Shown here: positions 51,269 to 61,989 of the stretch, in pieces
Layout: each line of letters begins with the position of its first letter
How positions within the stretch are numbered: the first letter of the stretch is position 1
From: Paralithodes platypus
Taxonomy: Eukaryota; Arthropoda; Malacostraca; Decapoda; Lithodidae
Direction of reading: 5' to 3'
DNA: 64,000 bases
Assembly: GCA_032716605.1 (NCBI GenBank)
Contig: CM064530.1
Location: 10,377,558-10,441,557, forward strand
Position numbers and translations under genes: made by a program
Notes under the pieces: generated by a model
Told to the model about the DNA's origin: nothing
The model's input: the letters and a program-made list of their open reading frames with translations, nothing else
Database searches by the model: none

Positions 51269-51589
51269 TGCATACTTATTTAAGACTTTTGTGGGAGAGG
51301 CAGTTCAACACTTACCTAGGTTTTTAACTAATACTTGGTATTGGTAAGTCTCCTATTTCCAAAATAAGGTATACTGACGGTCAACAACAGTCCATTAACT
51401 CAAGCAAAGGTTGTTCATATCTGAGTCTCTATCACCTTTTATCTTTTGTTTTTTCGCTTAAATATTCTTTTGTTCTGTTAACAGTCAACCCAAAAAAATC
51501 CTTATAATATTAAGTTGCAATCAATATCACAGAGAAGAAAAATAGAAATAAAAGGAAAACGAATGTGCCATCAAAAGGGAAATTATGTT

Positions 51590-52110
51590 CTCTAATCATA
51601 ATGAGGAACTTGGCCACCACTCATTCATTGACCCTCAGAGTCTTGGAGCACCTTTCAAGTCATAAACTTTTTCATAACTCTTTCCTTTACAATCACACTT
51701 GGGACGAAGACCTACCTTGCAGATGTAACATTAAATAACATTAAACCTTTATATACTCAAATTCCCTAACATTTCCATACTATCTTATCATCTGGCACTT
51801 TTATTTCTTCTCCCATTTGTTCCCACGCAATGACACATACCTAAGAACATGCTGCACTACCATAATATCTAACACTTCACTACCTTTACCAATTTTAAAG
51901 CATCCAGTAAATATTACCACTTTTAAATAACGTGTGAAATTGCATAGTCCATTTGTGTGTGTGTGCGCGCGTGTGTGTGTGTGTGTGTAAGTGTGTGACT
52001 AAGTGTTATAAGTGGCCCACTTTTCTAGAGGAAGAATGGAAACAAATATACTAACATTTCCCAGAAGCTTGCATAAACCAATTATCTACGTTGCGACCTT
52101 CTTTAACCCG
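51590..52110. other. Spacer upstream of copy 12 with a promoter-proximal deletion
   Basis: Homologous to about 46110-46560 upstream of copy 11, with a GT microsatellite at about 51956-51990. After ttatctacgttgc (about 52084-52096) the sequence passes within about 20 bp to the TATA region. The corresponding roughly 700 bp before copy 11, including its purine tract, is missing. Confidence 0.7.
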
Positions 52111-52119
52111 TACTCGGGG

Positions 52120-52153
52120 TATATATTCAGCCTCAACCTGAAGCCGAGTCAGT
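52120..52153 (+). promoter_or_regulatory. Core promoter of cuticle gene copy 12 (no purine tract)
   Basis: TATATATT at 52120 and TCAGT ending at 52153, with spacing to the ATG preserved. It is the only intact copy without a purine/G-rich tract upstream. Confidence 0.82.
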
Positions 52154-52180
52154 TAAGTTCCAACCTAGCTACACTCCACA

Positions 52181-53365
52181 ATGAACGCCAAGGTATATTG
52201 GAAGCGGTTATCTCGGTGACTAAGAACCACAGTCTTGATCATTGTGAAGGGGCTCACTCTTCCCTTTCCTATGTTAGTCTTAATGAGGAGACTCGTTACG
52301 GTTGTTACGAACAAAAAATGTTTTTTTGTTGTTACGTGGTAACAACAATTTTGTTTTCCCTAAACTACATTATTGACTAAGAAGGGGTAATATTTAAAAA
52401 ACAATACATCTGCTAAGAATAATTTGTCAAATGAATAATAGCAAATATTTAACCATTATGTTTTCTTAATTATGAAATACAATAAGCCATCCATGCAGTA
52501 GCTGTTCCCCAAATAGTTTAAAGAAATAATCTGAAAGTAAAAAGAAACAAAAAATGAAGAGAGGGACAAGTCACCAAAGGAGATGAATCTGTCTTATCAG
52601 GCAACATGTCAATCAGTCATCTTTAAAATTACACCTCAAAATCATTGTCTTCACCGTATCTGTAATAGAATATTAACAGTTACCACATTTACTTCTAAAA
52701 CTTAGATTGTTATAAGTAAAGCCCCAACATTTTCGCACATCTTAACAACGATTTCATTTCGAATTTTCAGATCGTCATCCTGCTGGGCCTGGCTGCCCTG
52801 GTCGCTGCCGACGGTGGCTACGGATCAGACTCTAATGTGAGTATTTTTATGTGGATTTTGTATATTTTCTAAATTGTATGTCACCGAAGCAGAGTATCAT
52901 TCAGGTATGCCTGTTAACAGTCAATTCCATAATAGTAGTAAGCGTCACTGATCATGCAATGGTGACATCACTTATTTTTGCAACACAACAATACTAAATA
53001 GAATATTAAGAAAACGTAACTATCTTCAAAGAAATAATATATTCCATTTTTAATGACAGTCTTTCGAGTCCTACGAATCCAGCGAGGCCAAGTACGACTT
53101 CAACTGGGCCGTGAATGACGACTCCTCTGAGAACCACTACGGCCAACAGGAGGCCCGCGACGGCGACAACACCCAAGGGTCGTACTACGTGCAGCTTCCC
53201 GACGGTCGCGTACAGAAGGTCTCCTACTACGTTGACGGTGACGACGGTTACATTGCTGATGTTAAGTACGAGGGCTCAGCTTCATTCGAGTCCGGATCCT
53301 ACGAATCTGGATCTGAGTCTGGATCCTTCGAGAGCTACCGCCCTCCCCAGCGCCGTTACAACTAA
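52181..53365 (+). CDS. Resilin-type RR cuticle protein, copy 12
   Basis: Exons are 52181-52192, 52771-52836 and 53060-53365, giving 127 aa. DGGYGSDSN N-terminus as in copy 11. The C-terminal linker is SESGSF instead of SDSRSF, and the last residue is Asn instead of Asp (QRRYN). Introns are closely related to those of copy 11. Expression may differ because the upstream purine tract is deleted; that is inference. Confidence 0.92.
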
Positions 53366-53509
53366 GAATACAATGAATCAAAATATATGGATCAACTTGA
53401 TTCATCTCATCACAACAACACTCCACCTCTTCTTTCATTCGATTACCTTCATGCATAAATTATTTATATTGTATTATTTATGTTCATCTATGAAAATAAA
53501 TCCATGATA

Positions 53510-53865
53510 TGATGTTTTGCTTTCTTTTATCGAATGTATTACCTTAAGGTTAATTAAAATTTTTAAGAAAAATGGTAATTACAGAGATCTTAATAATAAT
53601 TTAGATGAACACAACCCTCAAACCAGTTAACAGACATAATTGGTAAATAAAATACAGTTGCTAAAATTGTAAATACATACCACTTACCACTACAGGCAAT
53701 TGCAACCATCTACAATTACATTGGCACCTCCTTAGTGGTTGTGAGATCTTCCATGTAAGGAATAAGTATTAATTGTTTTACGGAGTTAATCGGGGGTAGA
53801 GAATAGAATATTTTTCTAACCGAGTTTTGAATGTTTGGATAGAGATGCAAGGCACCAATCGAATA
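53510..53865. other. Intergenic sequence after copy 12
   Basis: AT-rich, and I see no gene or recognisable element. Its first part (to about 53600) resembles sequence after copy 14 (60910-61020). Confidence 0.5.
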
Positions 53866-54180
53866 GGGCAGTACCCAGGGGAGGCCACATAGGGATATGA
53901 TAAGGAGTTCCTGGAACTCCTTTTGCATATGCCTGGCTTCTCCCACTGCTTCTATTTGTGCCTCACCTACACAGAGAATAATCCAGCTAACTTTCACAAA
54001 CACCTCCTCCTCCTATTCATTTCAGTATACTTAACAAGCACACCACATTTCTTTCCAACACCTAAATTACCCCCTAATGTACCATGATTTTGGCTCTCTA
54101 TGACTCTTTCAACCTTGGGGGGGGGGGGGATCTTTATTACAGGCAGCTTTGCCTATTGTCTCTTTCATGCACAAAAAAAA
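53866..54180 (+). mobile_element. Short retroelement (SINE-like), first copy
   Basis: About 300 bp, homologous to 57886-58180. It ends with a stretch (acaggcagctttgcctattg, tctc, then an A-run at 54172-54180) resembling the tail of the LINE at 50654-51268. No RT coding is visible upstream of the tail. It could be a SINE sharing the LINE tail, or another LINE 3' UTR. Confidence 0.6.
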
Positions 54181-54356
54181 AGGCTATATGACATTGCTAG
54201 ATAGTCTGTTCCATAAGTTAATCACCATTCGCTTGATAAATAACTATTTTGCCTGATGTGAACGAATGGGCTCTCCAAGTGTACAGTAATTTCATTGATC
54301 AACCAGAGTGGCATCACAAAACCCAGAACCACTCCAACCTTGACAGTAACCCTTTT

Positions 54357-54357
<1 letters not shown>

Positions 54358-54421
<64 letters not shown>
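54358..54421. repeat. (TA)n microsatellite
   Basis: About 60 bp of near-pure TA repeat, directly followed by T/G-rich low-complexity sequence to about 54482. Confidence 0.95.
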
Positions 54422-54425
<4 letters not shown>

Positions 54426-54719
54426 TGTCAATTATGATGTTGTTATTGTTTTTTGTTTTTGTTTTGTTTTTTGTTTTTTTTATAGTTAGAATAGCATGAT
54501 GCCGTAATTTACTTACATATGCAATAATGTCTCCTTACTCTCTCATCCGCTGGCACTTTTCTATAATCTTCAGTTTAATTTTTGTTCTCGCGCTATAACA
54601 TACCGGGTAGTTCGAGACATTATACACTGCACTACCTTAATCAAAACTAGTTACATCCTACCACCAACTTTACAGTATCAGTATCCAATAGATATTATAA
54701 CTATTAACAAATCGTGTAA

Positions 54720-55162
54720 GAACACTCACCGAGAAGCTGCCCAAAAAGAAGACCTCACAGGTGAAGCCTTCCAACAACCCGAAGCCTCAACTTCTCCTGC
54801 CTCGACTACTCTGCCTTCAAAAGAATCGAGAGAAGTCTCCAACATCAAAAATCGAGGATACAACAACTTCGACACCAATGGAGGACCGTGAAACTGCACA
54901 AGATTCATCACCGATGGAGGAACGGGACCCAGCTCAACTGGATAAAATCGGTCTCGCCATCGCATGCAGAAACCGAATAATTTCCGCATCCATCTTCGAC
55001 ATCATCCATCTTGACAACATCGAGGACCTTCCTACAACTCCTACTACTACCACCGAGCCTCCCGACCACCCCAACATAAGTGAACTGAAAACACTAAGGA
55101 AGAAACTCAAGCTGAACAAGTCCAAAATGCTCCACCACAACAACCAACATGAACAAGAATAG
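54720..55162 (+). pseudogene. Unrecognised coding-like fragment
   Basis: A frame open from 54761 to 55162 would encode 133 aa, ending in a Lys-rich stretch (LKTLRKKLKLNKSK) after an acidic/Thr-rich region (PTTPTTTTEPP). An overlapping frame upstream (about 54720-54890) is also open and compositionally coding-like, suggesting one frame broken by a shift near 54880. I do not recognise the protein. A retrotransposon ORF1 fragment is one possibility. No TATA or splice context supports a live gene. Confidence 0.3.
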
Positions 55163-55164
55163 CA

Positions 55165-56240
55165 AGGTGGTTCAGCCCACCAGCTTTTACCTCTCCAACT
55201 CTTCATCCTTCATCACTTTACCTTGGACATCCAACTCTACTTTCATCACCAGTGGGGCCTCTCCTCACATCGTTCGTTCGTTCGTTCGTGTATGATTATA
55301 ATGTATAAATATGTGTGTGTGTGTATGTGTGTTTGTGTTCCAGCTTTTATAGAGGATAAATGGACAAAATACCTACTCTTCCCAGAAGCATGCACAAACC
55401 AGTTATCTACGTTACAATCTTTCAGAGTATAATATAATAGTCTATTACCTGTAACTTCACTTAGAATATCATTATATACTTTAATTTGCCACACACACAC
55501 ACATGTATGAGAGTTGACTTTACCATTTTTGTTGATTAAGGTTAATCCTCAGAAGGTCATGACGTAATTTGACAGTTTATGTTGGTTATTTTCAAACGAT
55601 TTTAGCTTATGATTAATCTGAATCTGTGGGAATTATAAGGGTCAAGACTATATCAATTACCCCTCTGACTTCCATACACCCTTCCTAATGTGAATACAAT
55701 TGCTTAATAATAGCCACACCAAAAACAAATTCACGAGTAATCTGATCTTGAAAGGGGTAATAATTCGAACTTGTAATTATTCCACCATTGCTAAGAATTG
55801 TATTAACCCTTACCATGTAGGATGACACCTTCATAAAGTTTATCGTGGCTTGTAGTCGATTTATTCAGCTTACGAATGATCTGTAGAAATCAGAGGGTAA
55901 ATTGAGATGGATTTTGACCCTTTGATTCCTACAGGTCTCCCCTTTGCAAAGAAATCGTCCATTGTTACCCAGTGTAGAGCAAAAGTGAATTAATTTAGGA
56001 ATTTTGAAAATTTTGTTTTGCTCTGATTAAATACTAAAATCACACGAATCCAATAAAGTGGCTTCCAGTGTAAAAGCTAGGCCAGACTATGTTTTAGGTA
56101 AGGTAAAGGCTTAATCCAAATAGCGTGGTATACTTAGTCATAAGTTATATCATAAACATATAAATTCGTCCATCATGAGAACATCTTTTAGCATTGACCG
56201 AAATATTTTTATTGGTGAGGACTCTTTCAAGGAACAAGCG
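55165..56240. other. Upstream module of the orphan promoter
   Basis: No gene. It holds a (TTCG)n run near 55269-55288, a GT microsatellite near 55313-55338, and two blocks shared with other upstream regions: about 55340-55510 (also 46470-46640 and 61865-61990) and about 55640-56220 (also 58470-59050 and 63400-64000). Confidence 0.6.
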
Positions 56241-56247
56241 CAGTCAG

Positions 56248-56981
56248 GGAGGTACGTGGGATCAGGAAAAGAGGAAGAAAAGAGTAGTATGAGAGTTATA
56301 GAGAGGGTGAGACTGAGAAGGGAAAGGAGAGAGGTAGGGAGATAGATATGAGGGAGAAGAGAGGTATGGAAGCAGAGAGGGTGAAGAGGAGGAGGTAGAT
56401 ATAGGTGTGGTATGGGAATTAGATAGGGTGAAGCTGGGTAGAGGGAGAGGAAAGGGGTAGGGAGATAGATACGAGGAAGGAGAGAGGTATGGAGGCAGAG
56501 AGGAAAATTAAGGGGTAGATAGGTGTGGTATGGGAGGTAGACAGGGTGATACTGGGGAGGGAGAGAGGACAGGGGTAGGGAGATAGATATGAGGGAGGGG
56601 AGAGGTATGGAAACAGAGGGGGTGAAGAGGAGGAGGTATGTAGGTGTGGTATGGGAGGTAGACAGGGTGATACTGGGGAGGGAGAGAGGACAGGGGTAGG
56701 GAGATAGATATGAGGGAGGCGAGAGGTATGGAGACAGAGGGGGTGAAGAGGAGGAGGAAAATAGGTGTGGTATGGGAGGTAGACAGGGTGATACTGGGGA
56801 GGGGAGATGGAGGTGAGGGGTAGGGAGATAGATATGAGAGAGGGGAGAGGTATGGAGACAGGGGGTGAAGAGGAGGAGGTAAATAGGTGTGGTATGGGAG
56901 GTAGACAGTGTGGTGCTGGAGAGAGGGGGGGGGGAGAGAGAGGGGTAAAAAGGGTGCACTTGGGAGGGGAGAGAGTATGGT
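56248..56981. repeat. Expanded purine minisatellite, about 120-bp units
   Basis: The block containing aggtgtggtatgggaggtag recurs at about 56403, 56521, 56642, 56763 and 56885, a period of 118-122 bp. This is the same G/A-rich class that precedes the other promoters, expanded to over 700 bp. Long minus-strand open frames across it are low-complexity artefacts. Confidence 0.85.
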
Positions 56982-57004
56982 GGTCAATCGAGGTCAACTC
57001 GGGG

Positions 57005-57036
57005 TATATATTCAGCCTCAATCTGAAGCCTAGTCA
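57005..57036 (+). pseudogene. Orphan cuticle-gene promoter, gene lost
   Basis: TATATATT at 57005 and the conserved downstream sequence (cagcctcaatctgaagccta) are present. Homology stops at gtca (57036), exactly where the A of the initiator would be. No exon 1, exon 2 or RR domain follows before copy 14. I infer a gene deleted from its transcription start onward, or an upstream region duplicated without its gene. Confidence 0.8.
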
Positions 57037-57171
57037 AGGTCCCTTGAACCTCTACGTGAGGGGCGGATAAATGTGACTGGCGGATGACAAGAGAACTTCG
57101 ATTTGCCTCTCATTCTCTCTTTACACACACACACAAGTTTGTGGTTCGAGGCTCGAGCCCGGCTGAGAGTA

Positions 57172-57228
<57 letters not shown>
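57172..57228. repeat. (CA)n microsatellite
   Basis: Nearly pure CA repeat of about 57 bp. Confidence 0.95.
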
Positions 57229-57230
<2 letters not shown>

Positions 57231-57359
57231 TCCACATGTTAATTTTTGGGGCATACGCTAAGCTAAACTTGACCGAGATGTTAATATCTTTAACATTTCT
57301 CTTAATTGGAGCCTGTGTTGGATTATCGAGTTATCCAGCTTTATAAACATTGAGCTGCT

Positions 57360-57548
57360 TATTAACTAAGATAACAGAGTTTACTGGCCCGGATGGGGTG
57401 TTAAACAATGTCCAATAACTCCAGGTTCCTATTTACTGCTATGTGAACACAGGCATAGGATGTAAAGAGACTGACCAACCGTCTCGCTTTGCACAGGAAT
57501 AGAACTCAGGACCTTTCGATTATCGAAAGCGCTATCACTTCGCCACAA
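57360..57548 (-). mobile_element. tRNA-derived SINE, minus strand
   Basis: On the minus strand, about 57548-57480 reads as a tRNA-like head: TGGCGAAGTGATAGCGC (A-box-like), a CTTTC/GAAAG anticodon-type stem with a 7-nt loop, and GAGTTCTATTCC (B-box-like). A body containing gcagtaaataggaacctgg follows. The D and acceptor arms are not well formed, so it is a SINE head rather than a tRNA gene. Confidence 0.65.
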
Positions 57549-57647
57549 ATTGCCCGATGCACATACGTAAAATTAATCAGATTGGTAAGTCATGCAGTCG
57601 CCAACACGAAGAAGAAAATATATAAAGCCTTTGGTATTGTTCGGTAG

Positions 57648-57885
57648 TAAAGGGCCCTTCACACAGTCAGGAGTGCGAGCTACTGGGAGTTTAACAGGAG
57701 TCGCTAGAGTCACTAGGAGTCCTCAATTTTCACCGCGAGCCAGTGAGAGTCTAACAGTAGTCGCTAAGAGTCGCTAGAGTCACTAGGAGTCATCGATCTT
57801 CACCGCGAATAGGCCCGCGAGTCCGAATTGTCCCCTACTCCTAGTGACTCTAGCTCGCACTCCTGACTGTGTGATGTACCCTTAA
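57648..57885. mobile_element. Harbinger-like MITE with TAA target duplication
   Basis: A 232-bp element (57651-57882) flanked by TAA (57648-57650 and 57883-57885). Its termini are AGGG/CCCT with a long inverted repeat containing CACACAGTCAGGAGTGCGAG. The interior is two diverged direct repeats built on gctagagtcactaggagtc and ttcaccgcga. A 3-bp TWA duplication is typical of PIF/Harbinger; assignment rests on that alone. Confidence 0.75.
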
Positions 57886-58180
57886 CCAGCAGGGAAATAC
57901 CCAGGGCAAACCACATAGGAGTTGCTGGGACTCCTGTTTTATTTGCCTGGCTTCCCCCACTGTTTCTATTTGTGCCTCGATCACCTACACAGAGAGTGAT
58001 CCAATTAATCCTCACAAGCACTTTCTCCTCGTATTCATTTCACTACACTTAACAATCACACCACACTTACTTCCAATACACCTAAATTACCTCTAACGTG
58101 CCCTGAATTTGGCTTTCTGTCGCGCTTTCAAGCTTGTGGAGGACACTTGTTGCAGGCAGCGTTGCCTTTTGTCTCCCGAT
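57886..58180 (+). mobile_element. Short retroelement (SINE-like), second copy
   Basis: Homologous to 53866-54180 along its length (ggcttcccccactgtttcta, ttgtgcctc, cacacttacttccaa) and ends in the same tail, ggcagcgttgccttttgtct. Confidence 0.6.
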
Positions 58181-58199
58181 ACCCGATACCGACATCAGT

Positions 58200-58465
58200 A
58201 GTTCTGTTAAGGGGAGATGGGTTGTTTTTATTGTCCCCCTTTTTCCTCATGTTTAGCCCCAGTAGTTTTCGGATTAAAAGACGTTCGGTCCATTAGTTTG
58301 TCGATTTTAAAACCCTTCGTCCCATTTCTTTATCAGTATCAAGAACTTTCGTGCCGTTTAGGTGTCGATATTTTCCTGGCGAGCGATACCGAGCCTGTAA
58401 ATTTAAGAAGTACCGGCCTTAGGCCGGCAATTATTTTTTACCGAAAAATTTACAAATTTATTTTG
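58200..58465. mobile_element. Diverged relative of the foldback MITE
   Basis: Starts gttaaggggagatggg and contains ggtgtcgatattttcctggc, gagcgataccgagc and an internal ccggccttaggccgg palindrome. These match the order of blocks in the MITE at 62553-62922 and in the spacer at 45030-45190. The second arm is not clear. Confidence 0.5.
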
Positions 58466-58469
58466 AAGG

Positions 58470-59250
58470 AGGTAATTACCCCACTGACGTCCATAGATTT
58501 TTCCTAATGTGAATAAAATTGTCTAATAAGATAAAGAAAAGACAGGAGTAATCGGATCATGAAAAAATTAATAATTCGAACTTGTAGTTTTCCACCACTG
58601 CTCAGAATGTAATTAACCCCTACAGTGAACGATGACACCTTCATAAAGTTTATCGTGGCTTGTAGTCGATTTGTTCAGCTTACGAATGACTTGTAGTAAT
58701 CAGAGGGTTAATGGAGATACATTTTGACCCTTTGATTCCTACAGGTCTCCCCTATTCTACGAATTCGTCAATTATTACACAGAATAGAGCAAGAGTGAAG
58801 GAGTTAAGAGATCTAGACAATATTGCTTTGCTCTGAATAAATACAATCAAATCACACGAATCCACTAAAGTTGCTTCTAGTGTAAAATCTAAGCCAGACT
58901 ATGCTTTAAGTAAGGTAAAGGTAAACTCCAAATAGCGTGGTATAGTTATTCATAAGTTATATCATAAACATATACATTCATCCAGTATGGGTATTTTTTT
59001 AGCATTGACCGAACTATATTTGTTGGTGAAGACTCTTTCAAGGAACAAGAGCAGTCAGGGAGGTTGGTCAAATAAGTCATGTCTCCGCTGTCATTACGGT
59101 TTGTTTGCTGTGTGCTGTATTAATGTCTATCAGATGTTAACTAGGGTGTTTAAAGATAGGAACTTGTATGTATATCTCAATCGAAACGATGAATTATAGC
59201 TTAGATAGTCCTGATACCAATTATTGATCATATATTTGGCCGACTGTACG
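58470..59250. other. Upstream module of copy 14
   Basis: Homologous to about 55640-56240 and to 63400-64000 (tttatcgtggcttgtagtcg, gaccctttgattcctacagg). No gene is called here. Confidence 0.6.
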
Positions 59251-59465
59251 TGGGATCAGTAAAAGAGGAAGAAAAGTGTAGTATGGGAGGGAGAGAGGAG
59301 AGGGGTAGGAAGATAGAAATGCGTAATGAGGGGGAGAGGGTGAAGAGGAGGAGGTAGATAGGGGGTAGACAGGGCGATACTGGGGAGGGAGAGGGAGGTG
59401 AGGGGTAAAGGGGAAGTAGTTGGGGAGGGGAGAGAGTATGGTGGTCAATCGAGGTCAACTCGGGG

Positions 59466-59499
59466 TATATATTCAGCCTCAAACTGAAGCCTAGTCAGT
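59466..59499 (+). promoter_or_regulatory. Core promoter of cuticle gene copy 14
   Basis: TATATATT at 59466 and TCAGT ending at 59499, with a purine tract at about 59252-59440. An AGGTCA nuclear-receptor half-site lies at 59452-59457, 9 nt before the TATA box. The orphan promoter has the same half-site at 56991-56996. Confidence 0.82.
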
Positions 59500-59526
59500 T
59501 AAGTTCCAACCTAGCTACACTCCACA

Positions 59527-60762
59527 ATGAACGCCAAGGTATATCAGCAATAGTTATCTAGGTGACTAAGAACCACTGTCTTGATCATTGTGAAGAGGCT
59601 CATTCTTCTCTTCCCTGTGTTTTCAATGTAGGAACTCCATGCCTTATACAAGAATATTCCCTAATACTCTCATGTGGGAACTACACAACATATTTCTGCT
59701 AAACAACATTGTTGACTACAAAGTATTAAATTTAATAATCCATTATTAAATATTCATATTAATTAAAAACTAAAACATTGACTATTGTATCAAGTAAATA
59801 ATAGTAAATGTTTAACCAAGTCGAAATCCGATTACCATTATATATTTTATGATAAATACAATAAATCATACATTTCGTAGCCAATCTCTAAACATTGCAA
59901 AGGAAGATCTGCCATACAGTATTTCAAAAGGAAGAAAAAGAGAGGGAAACGTCAGCAAGAAAGATGCGTCAATCCAATCAGGCAATATGTCAATCAGTCA
60001 TAATTTACTTATTACACTTCGAACTCATTGGCTTCACTGCACTGGTTTAAAAAATATCACAATTAAAACATTCACGTACGGTATACAAGCAAGATATTTG
60101 TAGATAAAGCCTATATTTACACTTATTAGCGGTAACAACTATTATATTTCGAAATTTCAGATCGTCATCCTGCTGGGCCTGGCTGCCCTGGTTGCTGCCG
60201 ACGGTGGCTACGGATCAGACTCCGGATCAGACTCTAATGTAAGTATTTTAATGTGTTTTGTTTAGTACATGTCACCTAAACAGAATAATAATTGGTTGAT
60301 TATAAGTCATGTAAGCTTATGTTTGTCAACAATCGATTCCACGATCTTTTTAAGCTTTGCTTACCATGCAACGGAAATATCACGAGCAGAGTAAATGGAT
60401 TATTAAAAAAATCGCAACTATTCTTCCAGAAATAATATTCCCATTTTCACCTACAGTCTTTCGAGTCCTACGAATCCAGCGAGGCCAAGTACGACTTCAA
60501 CTGGGCCGTGAATGACGACTCCTCTGAAAACCACTACGGCCAACAGGAGGCCCGTGATGGCGACAACACCCAGGGATCCTACTACGTGCAGCTTCCCGAC
60601 GGTCGCGTACAGAAGGTCTCCTACTACGTCGACGGTGACGACGGTTACGTTGCTGATGTCAAGTACGAGGGTTCAGCTTCCTTCGAGTCCGGATCCTACG
60701 AGTCTGGATCCGAGTCAGGATCTTTCGAGAGCTACCGACCTCCCCAGCGCCGCTACGACTAA
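59527..60762 (+). CDS. Resilin-type RR cuticle protein, copy 14
   Basis: Exons are 59527-59538, 60161-60238 and 60457-60762, giving 131 aa. Exon 2 carries an extra Gly-Ser-Asp-type repeat (GYGSDSGSDSN). The RR domain has GYVADV instead of GYIADV, and the linker is SESGSF as in copy 12. It is the most divergent intact copy, but its RR core is otherwise unchanged. AATAAA is at about 60891-60896. The numbering counts the orphan promoter as copy 13. Confidence 0.92.
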
Positions 60763-61214
60763 GAGTACAACGAATCAAACTATATGAATCAACTTGATTC
60801 ATCTCATCACAACGACGCTCCACCTCTTCTTTCATTTGATTACCTTCATACATAAATTATTTATATTATAATATTTATGTTCATCTATGAAAATAAATCC
60901 ATGATATGATGTTTTGCTTTCTTTTCTCCGATGTATTACCTGCATGGTCATTTTGTTTAAATAAATGATAGTTGCAGAGATCATAATACTAATATAAATC
61001 ATCACAGCACTCACAATAGATGACAGACTTAATTGATCGTGTACTATTTATTGTATAGAACTACACAACATTCCAATGGATAACATTTCATAAAAATATC
61101 GATGAAAACCAGTTAATGTTTATGTAAAAACATGTTTTTCTCAATTATTATGTGTACTGATTATAAAACTTAACATACTATGAAAATGTATTTAAACATA
61201 GAGAATTTCCATGA

Positions 61215-61480
61215 GAAGACTCCCTCTCCCCTTGAGTATAAGCGCAATGACCTATGCTTCAGAAACGTGGCCTGTAAGTCCAGATGATATCTACAAAATG
61301 GAACGTAAAGAAATGAGAATAGTGAGATGGATGTGTGGGGCCAAACTGCATGATGAATATCTAGTGAAGATCTGAAGAGACGGTTAGGTATCAAAAGTAT
61401 CAGTGATGCTATGCGTACAAGCAGGCTTGGATGGTTTAGCCATGTAGAGAGGATGGGTGAACTAAGCTGGAGGAAAAGTT
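61215..61480 (+). pseudogene. Second non-LTR retrotransposon RT fragment
   Basis: The frame from about 61247 encodes MTYASETWPVSPDDIYKMER and IVRWMCGAKL, ending at a TGA near 61374. A shifted frame continues LGIKSISDAM and LGWFSHVERMG. This is the common C-terminal pattern of LINE reverse transcriptases (ET-W, E-R, R-M-G, L-W-GHV-R). It is a different family from the fragment at 50654 and is broken by a stop and frameshift. A 31-41 bp direct duplication (gtcccattatgaatgttgct) follows at about 61480-61552. Confidence 0.7.
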
Positions 61481-61989
61481 CAGCGTCCCATTATGAATGT
61501 TGCTTACCCGTTTAAAGTTCAGTGTCCCATTATGAATGTTGCTTACCCGTTTAATTCCATATATTTTTTTTTTCTGTCTCATCTCTGAATTGAATCATCG
61601 GTGTCGGCATTTTATTCAAAAAATGTATATAGTATCCAGCATATTTTGCAGTTAACTCCAGGACGTATTAAAAAGCTTACTTATTAACGTATTGCCATGA
61701 ACCCTGTGAATGTTTTTGACAGCTCAGTTTTCTCGATGCTTTGACAAAAAAAAATGCAACAAATATTTATTTACTGCCTTCACCAACTTTACAGTATCCA
61801 ATAAATATTATAACTATCAACAAATCGTGTAACATTATATAACATAATTATGTTGGTGTTCGTTTGTGGGCCAACTTTTATAGAGGATAAATGGACAAAA
61901 TACTTTCATTTCCCAGACACTTGCATAAACCAGTTATTTACGTTGCAAACTTTCAGAGTAGAATAAAATAGTCCATTATCTTTAATTGC

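Noticed and set aside
56150..56959. 269-codon minus-strand frame with long overlapping frames in other phases
   Set aside because: It is the pyrimidine strand of a 118-122 bp minisatellite. Several phases are open at once because stop codons are rare in such sequence.
57480..57548. Functional tRNA gene on the minus strand
   Set aside because: A- and B-box-like sequences and an anticodon-type hairpin are present, but the U33 position and acceptor stem are wrong. A SINE is preferred.
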